Source: Calidifontibacillus erzurumensis (lineage in GTDB: Bacteria > Bacillota > Bacilli > Bacillales > Bacillaceae_J). From it: a stretch of 64,000 bases of DNA. Every line of letters begins with the position of its first letter. The stretch's first letter is position 1. The notes under the pieces were generated by a model. The model was given only the letters and a program-made list of their open reading frames with translations, made no database searches and was not told the origin of the DNA. The position numbers were made by a program, and so were the translations under genes. The stretch is from the NCBI RefSeq assembly GCF_013303125.1, contig NZ_JABTTE010000020.1:1-64000 (forward strand), in the 5' to 3' direction. Shown here piece by piece: positions 18,819 through 28,763 of the stretch.

Positions 18819-19445
18819 TTAAAATTTCTCCAATGCACTTGACAATAAAGCTTTTCTTCTTTCTTTTTTCGCTGCTTCATAAGCATCACGCACATCATTT
18901 GCTTCGTTCGGATCAAAACCGTTTTCTTTCAACTCTTTCTGCAATGCGGAGAAAATCGTTTCAAAAGCTTGATCTGTTTTCGCTTCCAACGCTTCTCCTG
19001 CTGTTTTATACTTTGTTAGAAAATAAGAATAAGAAATTTCCTCTCCGCTCGCTCTCATGTCTCTATATTCTTGAATCGCATGTGCTACTAACGCATTGAT
19101 TTTACTATTGGCTTGCGCTTGCAAACTTTCAAACGCAGGACGATATTTTTCTTTAATAGATGCTACAGTAGCCTTTTGATTCGCTGATGATTGGCTAGTG
19201 CCATCCGAATTTCCAGAATCAATACTCTCCTTGTCTTCCTCCGTATTTCCTTCCACTGGATCATTTTCTCCTGAAGTATTACTATTCGTATCCGTAGGCA
19301 AGGCAATCTCATAATTTTCCTCAGTGATGGCTTCAAGTTCCTTATCTTGACTAATATCATAAGTTTTTACCTTTAAAAAATAATAGGCTGAGCCACCAAT
19401 TGCCAAAACTAATAAAATCAGTATTGTCCAAATTAATTTTTTCAT
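18819..19445 (-). CDS. membrane-anchored surface protein sharing its C-terminal domain with the neighbouring SLH protein
   Basis: A 208-residue protein: an N-terminal membrane segment (about 4-24) with no lipobox cysteine, an acidic Ser/Asn/Glu-rich linker (about 40-90), and a helical C-terminal domain (about 95-200). That domain aligns with the last 95 residues of the SLH protein encoded at 20193-22091: SIKEKYRPAFESLQ versus SILNSYKDDFEQLK, and LQKELKENGFDPNEANDVRDAY versus LVNDLKSNGYSEDHAKVVKDTF. The same module is therefore shown on a membrane stalk here and on an S-layer anchor there. Function unknown. A GGGGGAG site precedes the ATG. The two genes are divergent. Confidence 0.75.
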   Translation of the reverse strand: MKKLIWTILILLVLAIGGSAYYFLKVKTYDISQDKELEAITEENYEIALPTDTNSNTSGENDPVEGNTEEDKESIDSGNSDGTSQSSANQKATVASIKEKYRPAFESLQAQANSKINALVAHAIQEYRDMRASGEEISYSYFLTKYKTAGEALEAKTDQAFETIFSALQKELKENGFDPNEANDVRDAYEAAKKERRKALLSSALEKF

Positions 19446-19550
19446 CGTTTACTCTCCCCCGCCTCAACTTTTTAAGCACACAATGGTTCATTTTCCAACA
19501 CATAATGATAGATACCAAATTCTTATTCCTTTTTAGAAACATAAACCCAA

Positions 19551-19860
19551 TTCCCTATCATCGATCGTGTGACCGTTGCTATTGATCCCTACAATCTTTT
19601 TAAATTATTACTGTGATAGATCGCGCAGTCATAGCTATTGATTGTTCGGCAAAAGCACTTACTTCTACTCATTCGTCGTATCGCTGCTATTGCAATTCTA
19701 CAATTTCTCTCATCAAAACGCATCTATTCCCTATCGGTGTTCGCACATCATTACTGCTATTTTATAAAATCTTCTAACGTAAAAAATTCCTATTTCCTAT
19801 CAACGGCTTATTCAATATTTCTTCAACAAAGTACATTTAAACCTTACTGTTAATGGTATA
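19551..19860. repeat. degenerate tandem repeats of about 60-66 bp
   Basis: Recurring marks are TTCC(C)TATC at 19551, 19728 and 19794, GTGATAGATCG near 19613, and GCTATTG-type blocks near 19576, 19633, 19684 and 19752. The array lies in the long divergent region between the membrane-anchored protein gene and the first SLH gene. No frame through it is convincing. Confidence 0.45.
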
Positions 19861-20192
19861 ACCAATTATTGCTTATTCTACATTTTCCAACATCGTAATT
19901 ATATCTTTAGCGCAAAGTCTAGCACACGCCAACTTTTCCTGTCCCAAGATTGTAAGCATTATCACTATTTGTTGTCAATACTTTTCCAATCTATCAATTA
20001 CCCTCTGCAAAAAATATTAACAAGAATATCACAGACCGAAAGGAATCAATCTTTTATACTATTCGTATACACTTACAATTTTCCTACTATATAAAATCTG
20101 GTAGAATAGTAAAAAGATGAGGGAACGAATTGTTCGTCCCCTACTCTATTTTTTTACTTATAGATCAAATCTTACCATTCAGGAGGTATTCA

Positions 20193-22091
20193 ATGAAAAA
20201 TAAAAAGAATTTTCAAAAGAAATTGGCGACAACTGTTGCTTCTGCCTTTTTCATTACTGCAGCCGCTACGCCTTTCTTTTCAGAGAATGCTCAAGCGGCA
20301 TCTAAATTTAAAGATATTCCTTCAGGAGCATTCTATGAAAAAGCAGTGCAGCATCTATCAGAAAAAGGTGTCATCGGTGGCTATAACGACGGCACATTTA
20401 AACCGAACAAAGCTGTCACAAGAGCAGAAGCTGCCAAAATGCTAGCTTATGATTTAGGCCTTGAAGCACCAACAGAAACCTCTACCAATTTTAAAGACGT
20501 CAAAAAAGGTGATTGGTATTATGAACCAGTGATGGCACTTTCACAAGCAGGCGGCATCAGCGGTTATGAAAATGGTACGTTTGGGCCAAACAAAACGATC
20601 ACCCGCGCTGAAATGGCAAGCATGCTCGTAAAAGCATACGGAATACAAGCAAATATTGAAGGTGAACAAACACCTTTTACAGATGTACCGCCAACTAGCT
20701 GGTTTGCTGGTGCAGTACAAACACTCTATAAAAACAATATTACTTCAGGCAAATCACAAACTAAATTTGCACCAAACGATCCAGTTACACGCGGGGAAAT
20801 TGCTGCATTCATTCAAAAAGTAAACGAAGCAAAAAACAATAGTGACGAAACTAAAAAATCTACAATTGAAATAAATGAAGACAACACTGTAACAATTGCT
20901 GGTACTACCTATAAAATCCCTGCTTCACTATCCGGTATCTTTAACAAAGAGAATGCAAAAATATTAGCAAATGCTGAAATCAAGCTCGAAGAAAACAATG
21001 GTACCATTACGAAAATTACATATTTGCAACTAAACACAAGTGGACAACCTGCTGCAAACGGTCAACAAGAGTTCAGCAATAACCTTGTTTTAGACGGAAA
21101 AGGAAATACGATTGCTGGCACATTGAAAGTAAATGCCAACTATATAACGATCAAAAATGTGACCATTGAGGGAGATTTAGAAATCACACCAAACCTTGCA
21201 AATGATTTTTATTCTGAAAATATAACAGTCAAAGGTCAAACGATCGTAAGCGGCGGTGATTCCAATACGGTTGTATTCAAAAATGCAAAACTTGGCATCG
21301 TTGCCGTCAATAAAAAAGGCGTGCGAATCGAAACAAAAGGAAAGACATCGATTAATCAATTAAATATTCATACAAATGCCCATATTGCAGCGGACGAACA
21401 ATCTACAATCCAAAAAACGATCATTCAAAACGGTTCAAATGACGTTCAACTTGACGGTCCATTTGAAATGGTAGAAGTCCAAAATAATCAAGCAGCAACA
21501 ATTAAAGGAAATGCATTCATAAAAGAACTGCAATTAAAGCAAAATGCCAATCTTGCCCTACAAATCAAAAATAAAATTGCACAGCTAAAAGTAGAAAAAG
21601 GTGCAAAATTTAGCCTAGGCTTCGATACAGCCATCGGTCACCTTCAATTACCATACGGCATACAAGCAACTGATGTCATTACGAACTTTAATGACAGAAA
21701 AAATAATATTGAAAAAACAAATAATGAAACGAACCCTGAATACAAAGATCCTAGCTTAACACCTGGTGGAGGCGGCGGAGGTGGTGCGGTTGGAAAACCA
21801 TCTGCCGATAGCATCCTAAATAGTTATAAAGATGATTTTGAACAATTAAAAAATAAAGCAGAAACTGATTTTAACAATCTGTTAACCGACTTTGTCTATA
21901 ATAAAATAGAATTCTCAGAAGCTTTAAATCAAGGAAAAGAGAAATATAAATATTATGAATCCTCATTTAACAATATTTATAATGAGTTAGTAAATGATTT
22001 AAAAAGTAACGGCTATTCAGAAGATCATGCAAAAGTTGTGAAAGATACATTCGATTCATTAGTAGGACCTTATTCCAAATTCTTGGAATAG
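20193..22091 (+). CDS. S-layer homology (SLH) surface protein with beta-solenoid-like and helical C-terminal domains
   Basis: A 632-residue exported protein. Signal peptide with the cleavage context ENAQAASKF, then three SLH modules (FKDIPSGAFYEKAVQHL, FKDVKKGDWYYEPV, FTDVPPTSWFAGAV) that bind pyruvylated secondary cell-wall polymer. A repetitive beta-rich middle follows (LVLDGKGNTIAGTLKV, TIKNVTIEGDLEI, TIVSGGDSNTVVF), then a Gly-rich linker and a helical domain shared with the 18819-19445 protein. The ATG at 20193 has AGGAGG and directly precedes KKN-rich signal sequence. The next gene is a paralogue with a different C-terminus. Possible S-layer or S-layer-associated protein. Confidence 0.88.
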   Translation: MKNKKNFQKKLATTVASAFFITAAATPFFSENAQAASKFKDIPSGAFYEKAVQHLSEKGVIGGYNDGTFKPNKAVTRAEAAKMLAYDLGLEAPTETSTNFKDVKKGDWYYEPVMALSQAGGISGYENGTFGPNKTITRAEMASMLVKAYGIQANIEGEQTPFTDVPPTSWFAGAVQTLYKNNITSGKSQTKFAPNDPVTRGEIAAFIQKVNEAKNNSDETKKSTIEINEDNTVTIAGTTYKIPASLSGIFNKENAKILANAEIKLEENNGTITKITYLQLNTSGQPAANGQQEFSNNLVLDGKGNTIAGTLKVNANYITIKNVTIEGDLEITPNLANDFYSENITVKGQTIVSGGDSNTVVFKNAKLGIVAVNKKGVRIETKGKTSINQLNIHTNAHIAADEQSTIQKTIIQNGSNDVQLDGPFEMVEVQNNQAATIKGNAFIKELQLKQNANLALQIKNKIAQLKVEKGAKFSLGFDTAIGHLQLPYGIQATDVITNFNDRKNNIEKTNNETNPEYKDPSLTPGGGGGGGAVGKPSADSILNSYKDDFEQLKNKAETDFNNLLTDFVYNKIEFSEALNQGKEKYKYYESSFNNIYNELVNDLKSNGYSEDHAKVVKDTFDSLVGPYSKFLE

Positions 22092-22182
22092 ATTCCATCG
22101 TAGGCCCTTATTCGTATTACTTAGATAATAATAAACACGACAATGCTTCCCCTTTCATATATTGGGGAGCATTGTTTTTTTT
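22091..22182 (+). terminator. out-of-frame tail duplication and terminator
   Basis: After the stop codon, GATTCCATCGTAGGCCC repeats the last codons of the gene (GATTCATTAGTAGGACC) in a shifted frame, reading DSIVGPYSYYLD against DSLVGPYSKFLE. A terminator follows: CAATGCTTCCCC (22141-22152) pairs with GGGGAGCATTG (22164-22174) and is followed by eight T. Confidence 0.75.
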
Positions 22183-22411
22183 ATGCAAGACCTTTAGTAA
22201 TATATATAGGTAGAATATGTTAGAATACATATTACATTTATACTATTTTATGGTATAATCCTGAATAAGTATTGATTTTCCCAAAACTTGAACAATTTGA
22301 GACTTCCTGGAATCGCAAAGTAAACTTACATATATTCTGAATTTCTACAGCTTTTCTAGTAGAAAAAAAATAGAATGCTATTCCAAAGAATAAAAAGGAG
22401 TGATTGGTAAA

Positions 22412-24673
22412 ATGGGCAATAAATCTTCAAAAAAATTAGATCCAAAGAAATTGATTGCCTCAACTGTATCTGCGGCAGTTGTTGTATCACCAGTAAGTGG
22501 AAGCTTTGTGGCAGATGCAGCTGAAAATTCTTTTAAAGATGTATCAAAAGATGCCTACTATTTTGAAGCAGTACAAGACCTTGTGAAAAAAGGTGTTGTC
22601 AGCGGGTATCCTGATGGTACTTTTAAACCAAATGGAGCTGTTACACGCGCAGAGTTCTCAGCGTTTCTCGTAAAAATATTAAACTTAGATACAAGTTCTG
22701 TAAATAATCCAAACTTCAAAGATGTAGATACAAATGCTTGGTATTATAAATCCGTTGCAGCACTTGCTAATATGGGACTTGTAAAAGGTTATGAAGACGG
22801 AACCTTCCAACCTAATAAAAAAATTACACGTGCTGAAATTGCTGCTTTACTTACTAGAGTTTGCAACCTTTCAGCTGACCCTTCTGTTCCTTTGCCATTT
22901 AAAGATGTACCTGAAAATGCATGGTACAAAGAAGTTGTTGCAGCTCTCTATCAATCAAAACTAGTTGCTGGTAAAACAGAAACAACATTTGCACCAAACG
23001 ACAATACAACGCGGGCGGAAGCAGTTGTATTTTTACATCGTGCTGACAGTAAAGGTCTATTAGCTCAAGGAGAGACAGGTACAATTGAGGCTGTCACAAA
23101 CGAAGGAGTTACAATTAATGGCGTAACTTATCAAATTTCTGATCAAGTAAAAGGCATCTTGAATGCTGCCAATAGCACAGTCTTAAAAAATGCCTTTGTC
23201 ACTTTCTCTGTTTCAAACCAACAAATTACAAAAATCTTATCTTTAAAAATTACAGCGAGTGGACAAGCTGCCCAAAGCGGTGAAAAAGAATTCAGCCGAA
23301 ACATTGTTTTAGACGGAGCAAATCAGACGATTGACGGCAACTTAATCATCGCCGGAGACTTTGTTACTGTTAAAAATGTTAAAGTTGGCGGCGATTTTGA
23401 AATTACGAACCAAGTGCAGCACGATTTTTACTCTGAAAACCTTACCGTTGCAGGCAAAACAATCATTAATGGTGGGGATAGCAATACAGTCGTCTTAAAT
23501 GGTAAATTTAAAAACGTAGAAGTAGGAAAACCAGAGGTTCGAGTAGAAATAACAGGAAATTCAACAGTGGAAGACTTAGTCGTTTCGAGCAATGCTACCA
23601 TTGTGGGCGATGAAAATGTTGTTCTTCCTAAACTTACTGTAACAGGTGACGTTGAAAAACTAAATCTACAGGTCAAAGTAGAACATGTAGTTGTTGATAC
23701 AACAAAAGAAATCTCTATTGACGGAACAAGCATTGGTAATCTTGAATTAGTGAAACCAGTAAAAATAACGCTAGCTCCTGGAACAAAAATTGAAAATCTC
23801 GTCATTCCAGAAAATGTGGATGTAAAAGATATCATTACAAACTATGATGAAGTGAAAAATTCCATCACTAAAATCAATGACAAACAAAACCCTGACGTAC
23901 CTGTATTTGGTGGTGGAGGCGGTGGTGGAGGTGGCGGAACTGTCACTCCAAAAGCAACGATCGCAGAAATCTCAATTGGCAATTACAAAATCAACCAGCC
24001 TGGTAATTCATTCAGTGTAAACTTAAAAGATATTAATGATAATAAAGATGATCTTTTCTCAGCAACTCTTAATGTAACCCAAGCCAGCAGTTTCAAAATA
24101 AATATACCAAATCTAGGTACATTAGGAGATTTTAAATTAGTACAAGGCACAAATACAATAAACTTAATAGATATTTCAAAAATGGATGTAGATAATCTCA
24201 ACTTTGGTACGATTAAGACTTTACTAGAAAATCCTAATGTGAGTAAGTCAAAGGTTTATGAAGCTATTGACTTTGACAAAATTTTAGACGAAATTAAGAA
24301 GGATCAGGATACGAAAGATTTGTTAAAAGGTGTAATTAATAGCCATAATGAAAAAGACGCTCTATGGCAAGCTTATGAGCAAGGAGATTATGATGTAATA
24401 TTAGAGAAATTTACTAAAAATGATTTTATTAAAGTGTTTGGTATCTTAGCTGTTTCCAACGTGCCACGTGATCAAATTTTTAATGCGGCTGTGATCGATT
24501 TACAAAAAATCATTAATGCAATGGGAGGTACATCTGGATTTAAAACAAATATCTTCCCAATTCTTGCGCAATTAGACGGAGACAGCGATAATAGCACTTT
24601 AACAGTTGGAGCTGAATTAACGAATAGTGGTGGAACTACCAATTATACAATTCAATTTAAAATTGAAAATTAA
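22412..24673 (+). CDS. S-layer homology (SLH) surface protein, paralogue with a different C-terminal domain
   Basis: A 753-residue exported protein with a signal sequence (up to about VADAAEN), three SLH modules (FKDVSKDAYYFEAV, FKDVDTNAWYYKSV, FKDVPENAWYKEVV) and the same beta-rich middle as the upstream gene (IVLDGANQTIDGNLII, NLTVAGKTIINGGDSNTVV). After a run of ten glycines comes an approximately 240-residue domain unrelated to the helical domain of its neighbour. The ATG at 22412 is preferred: the GTG at 22400 lies within the AAAGGAG site itself. Polymer attachment by SLH would need a pyruvyl transferase such as CsaB; that gene is not visible here, though an exopolysaccharide-type pyruvyl transferase is at 54466-55602. 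Confidence 0.88.
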   Translation: MGNKSSKKLDPKKLIASTVSAAVVVSPVSGSFVADAAENSFKDVSKDAYYFEAVQDLVKKGVVSGYPDGTFKPNGAVTRAEFSAFLVKILNLDTSSVNNPNFKDVDTNAWYYKSVAALANMGLVKGYEDGTFQPNKKITRAEIAALLTRVCNLSADPSVPLPFKDVPENAWYKEVVAALYQSKLVAGKTETTFAPNDNTTRAEAVVFLHRADSKGLLAQGETGTIEAVTNEGVTINGVTYQISDQVKGILNAANSTVLKNAFVTFSVSNQQITKILSLKITASGQAAQSGEKEFSRNIVLDGANQTIDGNLIIAGDFVTVKNVKVGGDFEITNQVQHDFYSENLTVAGKTIINGGDSNTVVLNGKFKNVEVGKPEVRVEITGNSTVEDLVVSSNATIVGDENVVLPKLTVTGDVEKLNLQVKVEHVVVDTTKEISIDGTSIGNLELVKPVKITLAPGTKIENLVIPENVDVKDIITNYDEVKNSITKINDKQNPDVPVFGGGGGGGGGGTVTPKATIAEISIGNYKINQPGNSFSVNLKDINDNKDDLFSATLNVTQASSFKINIPNLGTLGDFKLVQGTNTINLIDISKMDVDNLNFGTIKTLLENPNVSKSKVYEAIDFDKILDEIKKDQDTKDLLKGVINSHNEKDALWQAYEQGDYDVILEKFTKNDFIKVFGILAVSNVPRDQIFNAAVIDLQKIINAMGGTSGFKTNIFPILAQLDGDSDNSTLTVGAELTNSGGTTNYTIQFKIEN

Positions 24674-24696
24674 TAGATTAATAAAATTGCAAAAAA

Positions 24697-24717
24697 GCAG
24701 CCGCTGGCTGCTTTTTT
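24697..24717 (+). terminator. intrinsic terminator of the second SLH gene
   Basis: GCAGCC (24697-24702), loop GCT, GGCTGC (24706-24711), then TTTTTT. A-rich on the other side, so it can work in both directions. Confidence 0.85.
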
Positions 24718-25048
24718 CTATGCTTTGTTAATCGATATGGTCTCAATTCTTTGTGACAAAAGAACAATCGAATCGAGCTTTTTTCTTTATACATATTACA
24801 ACCAAGGATCTCTTAGTAGGCTGAAATTCATCCCCTACCTGAACTTGGACCACGATTTTCTCTTTCAGGCGGGAGACTTGCTTTTGGAAAGCCTTAACGA
24901 TTTCGTAGACTTAGTAACCTTGTGCTTGTGTTCGATTTTTCGATCAGAAATCTGTTGAACTTTTTTCCGAAAAAATATCGGTTTTTTATCAATTTAGAAA
25001 AACTCTATTTCTTCTTAAAAAAGACTTGTGCAAAAAATTTACCTTCTT

Positions 25049-26508
<1,460 letters not shown>

Positions 26509-27390
26509 CTACTCTGCTCGAAACATTTGCGTCCAATATGTAACATACTCGCTGCCTGGCACTTTTACATAGCCGATGCCAATTTGCTTGAAATTTTTAT
26601 TTAAAATATTTGCACGGTGGCCGGGGCTGTTCATCCAAGCTTTTACAACATTTTCCGGGGTTTGATAACCGGCTGCAATATTTTCACCTGCAGTACGATA
26701 TTTGATACCGAAAAACTCCATCATTTCAAACGGACTGCCATACGTTGGAGATTGATGGTCAAAATAATCGTTCTCTGCCATATCTCTACTTTTCTCTTCA
26801 GCGACAACACTCAACTCTTCATCAAATACGAGTCCAGGAAGACCTGCTTTTTTTCTTTCTTCATTCACTAACAGAAATACTTCTCTTTCAAAATCACCAA
26901 TTCCGCTATCATTGGATAAACGCTGATCCTCACTAACTGGAACGCCATTATCGGAACCTTTTCCACAATTCAAATCTTTTGATTGGATCGTGATCGTTCT
27001 AGTTAAACCATTCCAATTGACATCTGCTCCTAGTGATTGTGCGATGAATCGTAAAGGCACAAAGGTCTTATTTTTTATCAATTGAGCTGGTACAGAAATG
27101 TCCTTCTTAACACCATTTACAATCGCTGAATTTGACCCGATTTTTAAAACAACGTCGATACAATCTTTCTTTGCAAAAATTGTATGCTCCGCTTGATTCC
27201 AATTCACCTCAGCCCCTAGTGTCTCAAAGATTGCCCGCATAGGCACAAGCGTTGAACCATTTTTGATAACCGGTGGCTCGCTGTAACTTTGTTTTTGGCC
27301 ATCGATATAAACCGAGATTTGATCATTGGCATAAAACACTTGCGGAATTACGAACAACATAACGAACAATAGAAATCCTATTTTTCTCAC
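26509..27390 (-). CDS. secreted stalk-domain/CAP-domain protein
   Basis: A 293-residue exported protein: signal peptide, two copper-amine-oxidase-N-type stalk repeats (about 25-140, with GSTLVPMRAIFETLGAEVNW and KTFVPLRFIAQSLGADVNW), then a YkwD-type CAP domain (about 170-290) with LVNEERKKAGL, HQSPTYGSPFEM, AGENIAAGY and NSPGHRANIL. The GTG at 27390 has TAGGAGGAG upstream; the frame extends 54 codons beyond but without signal-peptide character. The stalk probably holds the CAP domain to the envelope; CAP function in Bacillus is unclear. The stalk pair is closely similar to that of the nuclease at 34728-35678. Confidence 0.88.
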   Translation of the reverse strand: MRKIGFLLFVMLFVIPQVFYANDQISVYIDGQKQSYSEPPVIKNGSTLVPMRAIFETLGAEVNWNQAEHTIFAKKDCIDVVLKIGSNSAIVNGVKKDISVPAQLIKNKTFVPLRFIAQSLGADVNWNGLTRTITIQSKDLNCGKGSDNGVPVSEDQRLSNDSGIGDFEREVFLLVNEERKKAGLPGLVFDEELSVVAEEKSRDMAENDYFDHQSPTYGSPFEMMEFFGIKYRTAGENIAAGYQTPENVVKAWMNSPGHRANILNKNFKQIGIGYVKVPGSEYVTYWTQMFRAE

Positions 27391-27731
27391 AATATCTCCT
27401 CCTAAATTATGTAGAAAAACGTGAAGAACTTTTAAAACTGATGTATTAAAATGGGGTAATCCGCAAAAAATCCTATAGGTAACTTGGACCTTGTTTTGGC
27501 ACCTTTTTATTCGTTTACCAACATACAAACACCTATTAAATAAATAAGTCACGCTATATATTCATTTTAGCGCAAAATCTCAAGAAAATATCAATATTGA
27601 TAGATTAGGAAGACTAATCTTCAGATTGAAAACGAACCTTTCCTATCACTATTTTTCCTCACCAAATATTTCGTCGAATATATTAAGATTCCGTCCAAAA
27701 ATTTCATAGGATCAAAAGAGAGGAGGTTCAA

Positions 27732-27797
27732 ATGTCAGAATTACGACTTTTGCCCCCCCTTTTGGTTTCGTATATAGACAAATACGGCTTTAATTAA
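27732..27797 (+). CDS. possible 21-residue peptide, perhaps a truncated YvrJ
   Basis: MSELRLLPPLLVSYIDKYGF has a strong GAGGAGG site seven bases before its ATG. Its second half resembles the N-terminus of the YvrJ protein at 30940-31083 (LLPFIQDYGF), but the frame stops where the membrane helix should continue. It lies between the CAP gene and the convergent sigma-factor gene. The other 190 bases up to 27988 show nothing. Confidence 0.3.
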   Translation: MSELRLLPPLLVSYIDKYGFN

Positions 27798-27988
27798 GCT
27801 TATATTGGGTCGATGTTTCCTGCCCCCATTACAATTTCTACTGACAAATCCCTATTTAATGGTGATCCATCTTTTAGCTTCCCTTACTCTTCATCACTTA
27901 TAAAAAAACTGTTTGCTATAAGTCTACTAATATTTATACTTCAACCTTTCATAAAGTCATTTATTCAAATGATCGGCACCTCCCATTT

Positions 27989-28504
27989 TCACAAAAACGA
28001 TTGACCATGGATCTTCTCATAATTTTTCAATATCTTTTTCAACGCTCGTTTACGCCAGCTTTTCACCCGTTCAACAGAAACACCTTCATCTTTAGCAATC
28101 TCTTTTAGCTTTTTATTTTCAATAATACTTTGAATCACCCATGTTAATTGCTTTTTACTCAATCCTTGACAATAAGATAAAACGAGTTCGCGTTCTAAAG
28201 GATCATCAATTCTTGTATCAGCGATCACTTCTTCCATTTCTTCAGTAAAAGCCACCGAACCCATCTCTAACTGAACATCTTTACTTAATTGTGTGAGCAT
28301 TTTTCCACGAACAGTACGTTTAGCAAAGGACGGAAACGTTCCTTGTTTCTCGTCGAAACGCATATAGGCTTCCCATAAACCAATCATTCCCAACTGATAA
28401 AAATCTTCTTTGTTTTTATAAATACCAAGTGCTTGAATTTGTTTTTTAACAAGCGGTTCATAATTCACTAACACATCTTCTATCGACATATGTTGAATGC
28501 CCAT
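27989..28504 (-). CDS. small sigma-70 family RNA polymerase sigma factor
   Basis: A 171-residue protein with only regions 2 and 4. Region 2 spans about 10-75 (DFYQLGMIGLWEAYMRFDEKQGTFPSFAKRTVRGKM, resembling the core-binding and -10 recognition helix) and region 4 about 110-165 (LKEIAKDEGVSVERVKSWRKRALKKIL, the -35 recognition helix-turn-helix). It is neither an ECF of standard layout nor SigI, which is longer. No anti-sigma factor is adjacent. It is divergent from the Rep/DnaD-like gene, and the promoters at 28711-28740 and 30176-30205 are the likely targets. In B. subtilis a two-part sigma factor (YvrI/YvrHa) is linked with yvrJ and oxdC; a YvrJ is present here too. Confidence 0.82.
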   Translation of the reverse strand: MGIQHMSIEDVLVNYEPLVKKQIQALGIYKNKEDFYQLGMIGLWEAYMRFDEKQGTFPSFAKRTVRGKMLTQLSKDVQLEMGSVAFTEEMEEVIADTRIDDPLERELVLSYCQGLSKKQLTWVIQSIIENKKLKEIAKDEGVSVERVKSWRKRALKKILKNYEKIHGQSFL

Positions 28505-28710
28505 TCAAACGTCCTTTCGAAGATGCGCACCTTCCAATATTCCGCGGTATTTCAACTGTACGGAAATAAATCCCTTTCGTCATATCTCCATTTTTCAAAA
28601 AAGAAACGATCATGCATTGCCAAATTTAAAGTTTCCTACACCGATTTGAAATGTTTGGCAAGGTGAACCCTACCCCAAACTTAAAAAAGTAAAAAATTTT
28701 CACACCCATG

Positions 28711-28740
28711 CCCCTTTTTTGCTCAAACTCACTATTTCTA
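28711..28740 (+). promoter_or_regulatory. unusual promoter A: CCCCTTTTTT-N11-CTATTTCTA
   Basis: CCCCTTTTTT starts at 28711 and CTATTTCTA at 28732, 21 bp start to start. It is followed directly by AGGTGAAAGGG, which also supplies the ribosome binding site of the gene at 28764. No sigma-A boxes fit. The same arrangement occurs at 30176-30205. Confidence 0.7.
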
Positions 28741-28763
28741 AGGTGAAAGGGTGGTGCAAAATT

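Noticed and set aside
22400-22402. GTG start for the second SLH gene
   Set aside because: It overlaps the AAAGGAG ribosome binding site; the ATG at 22412 has proper spacing.
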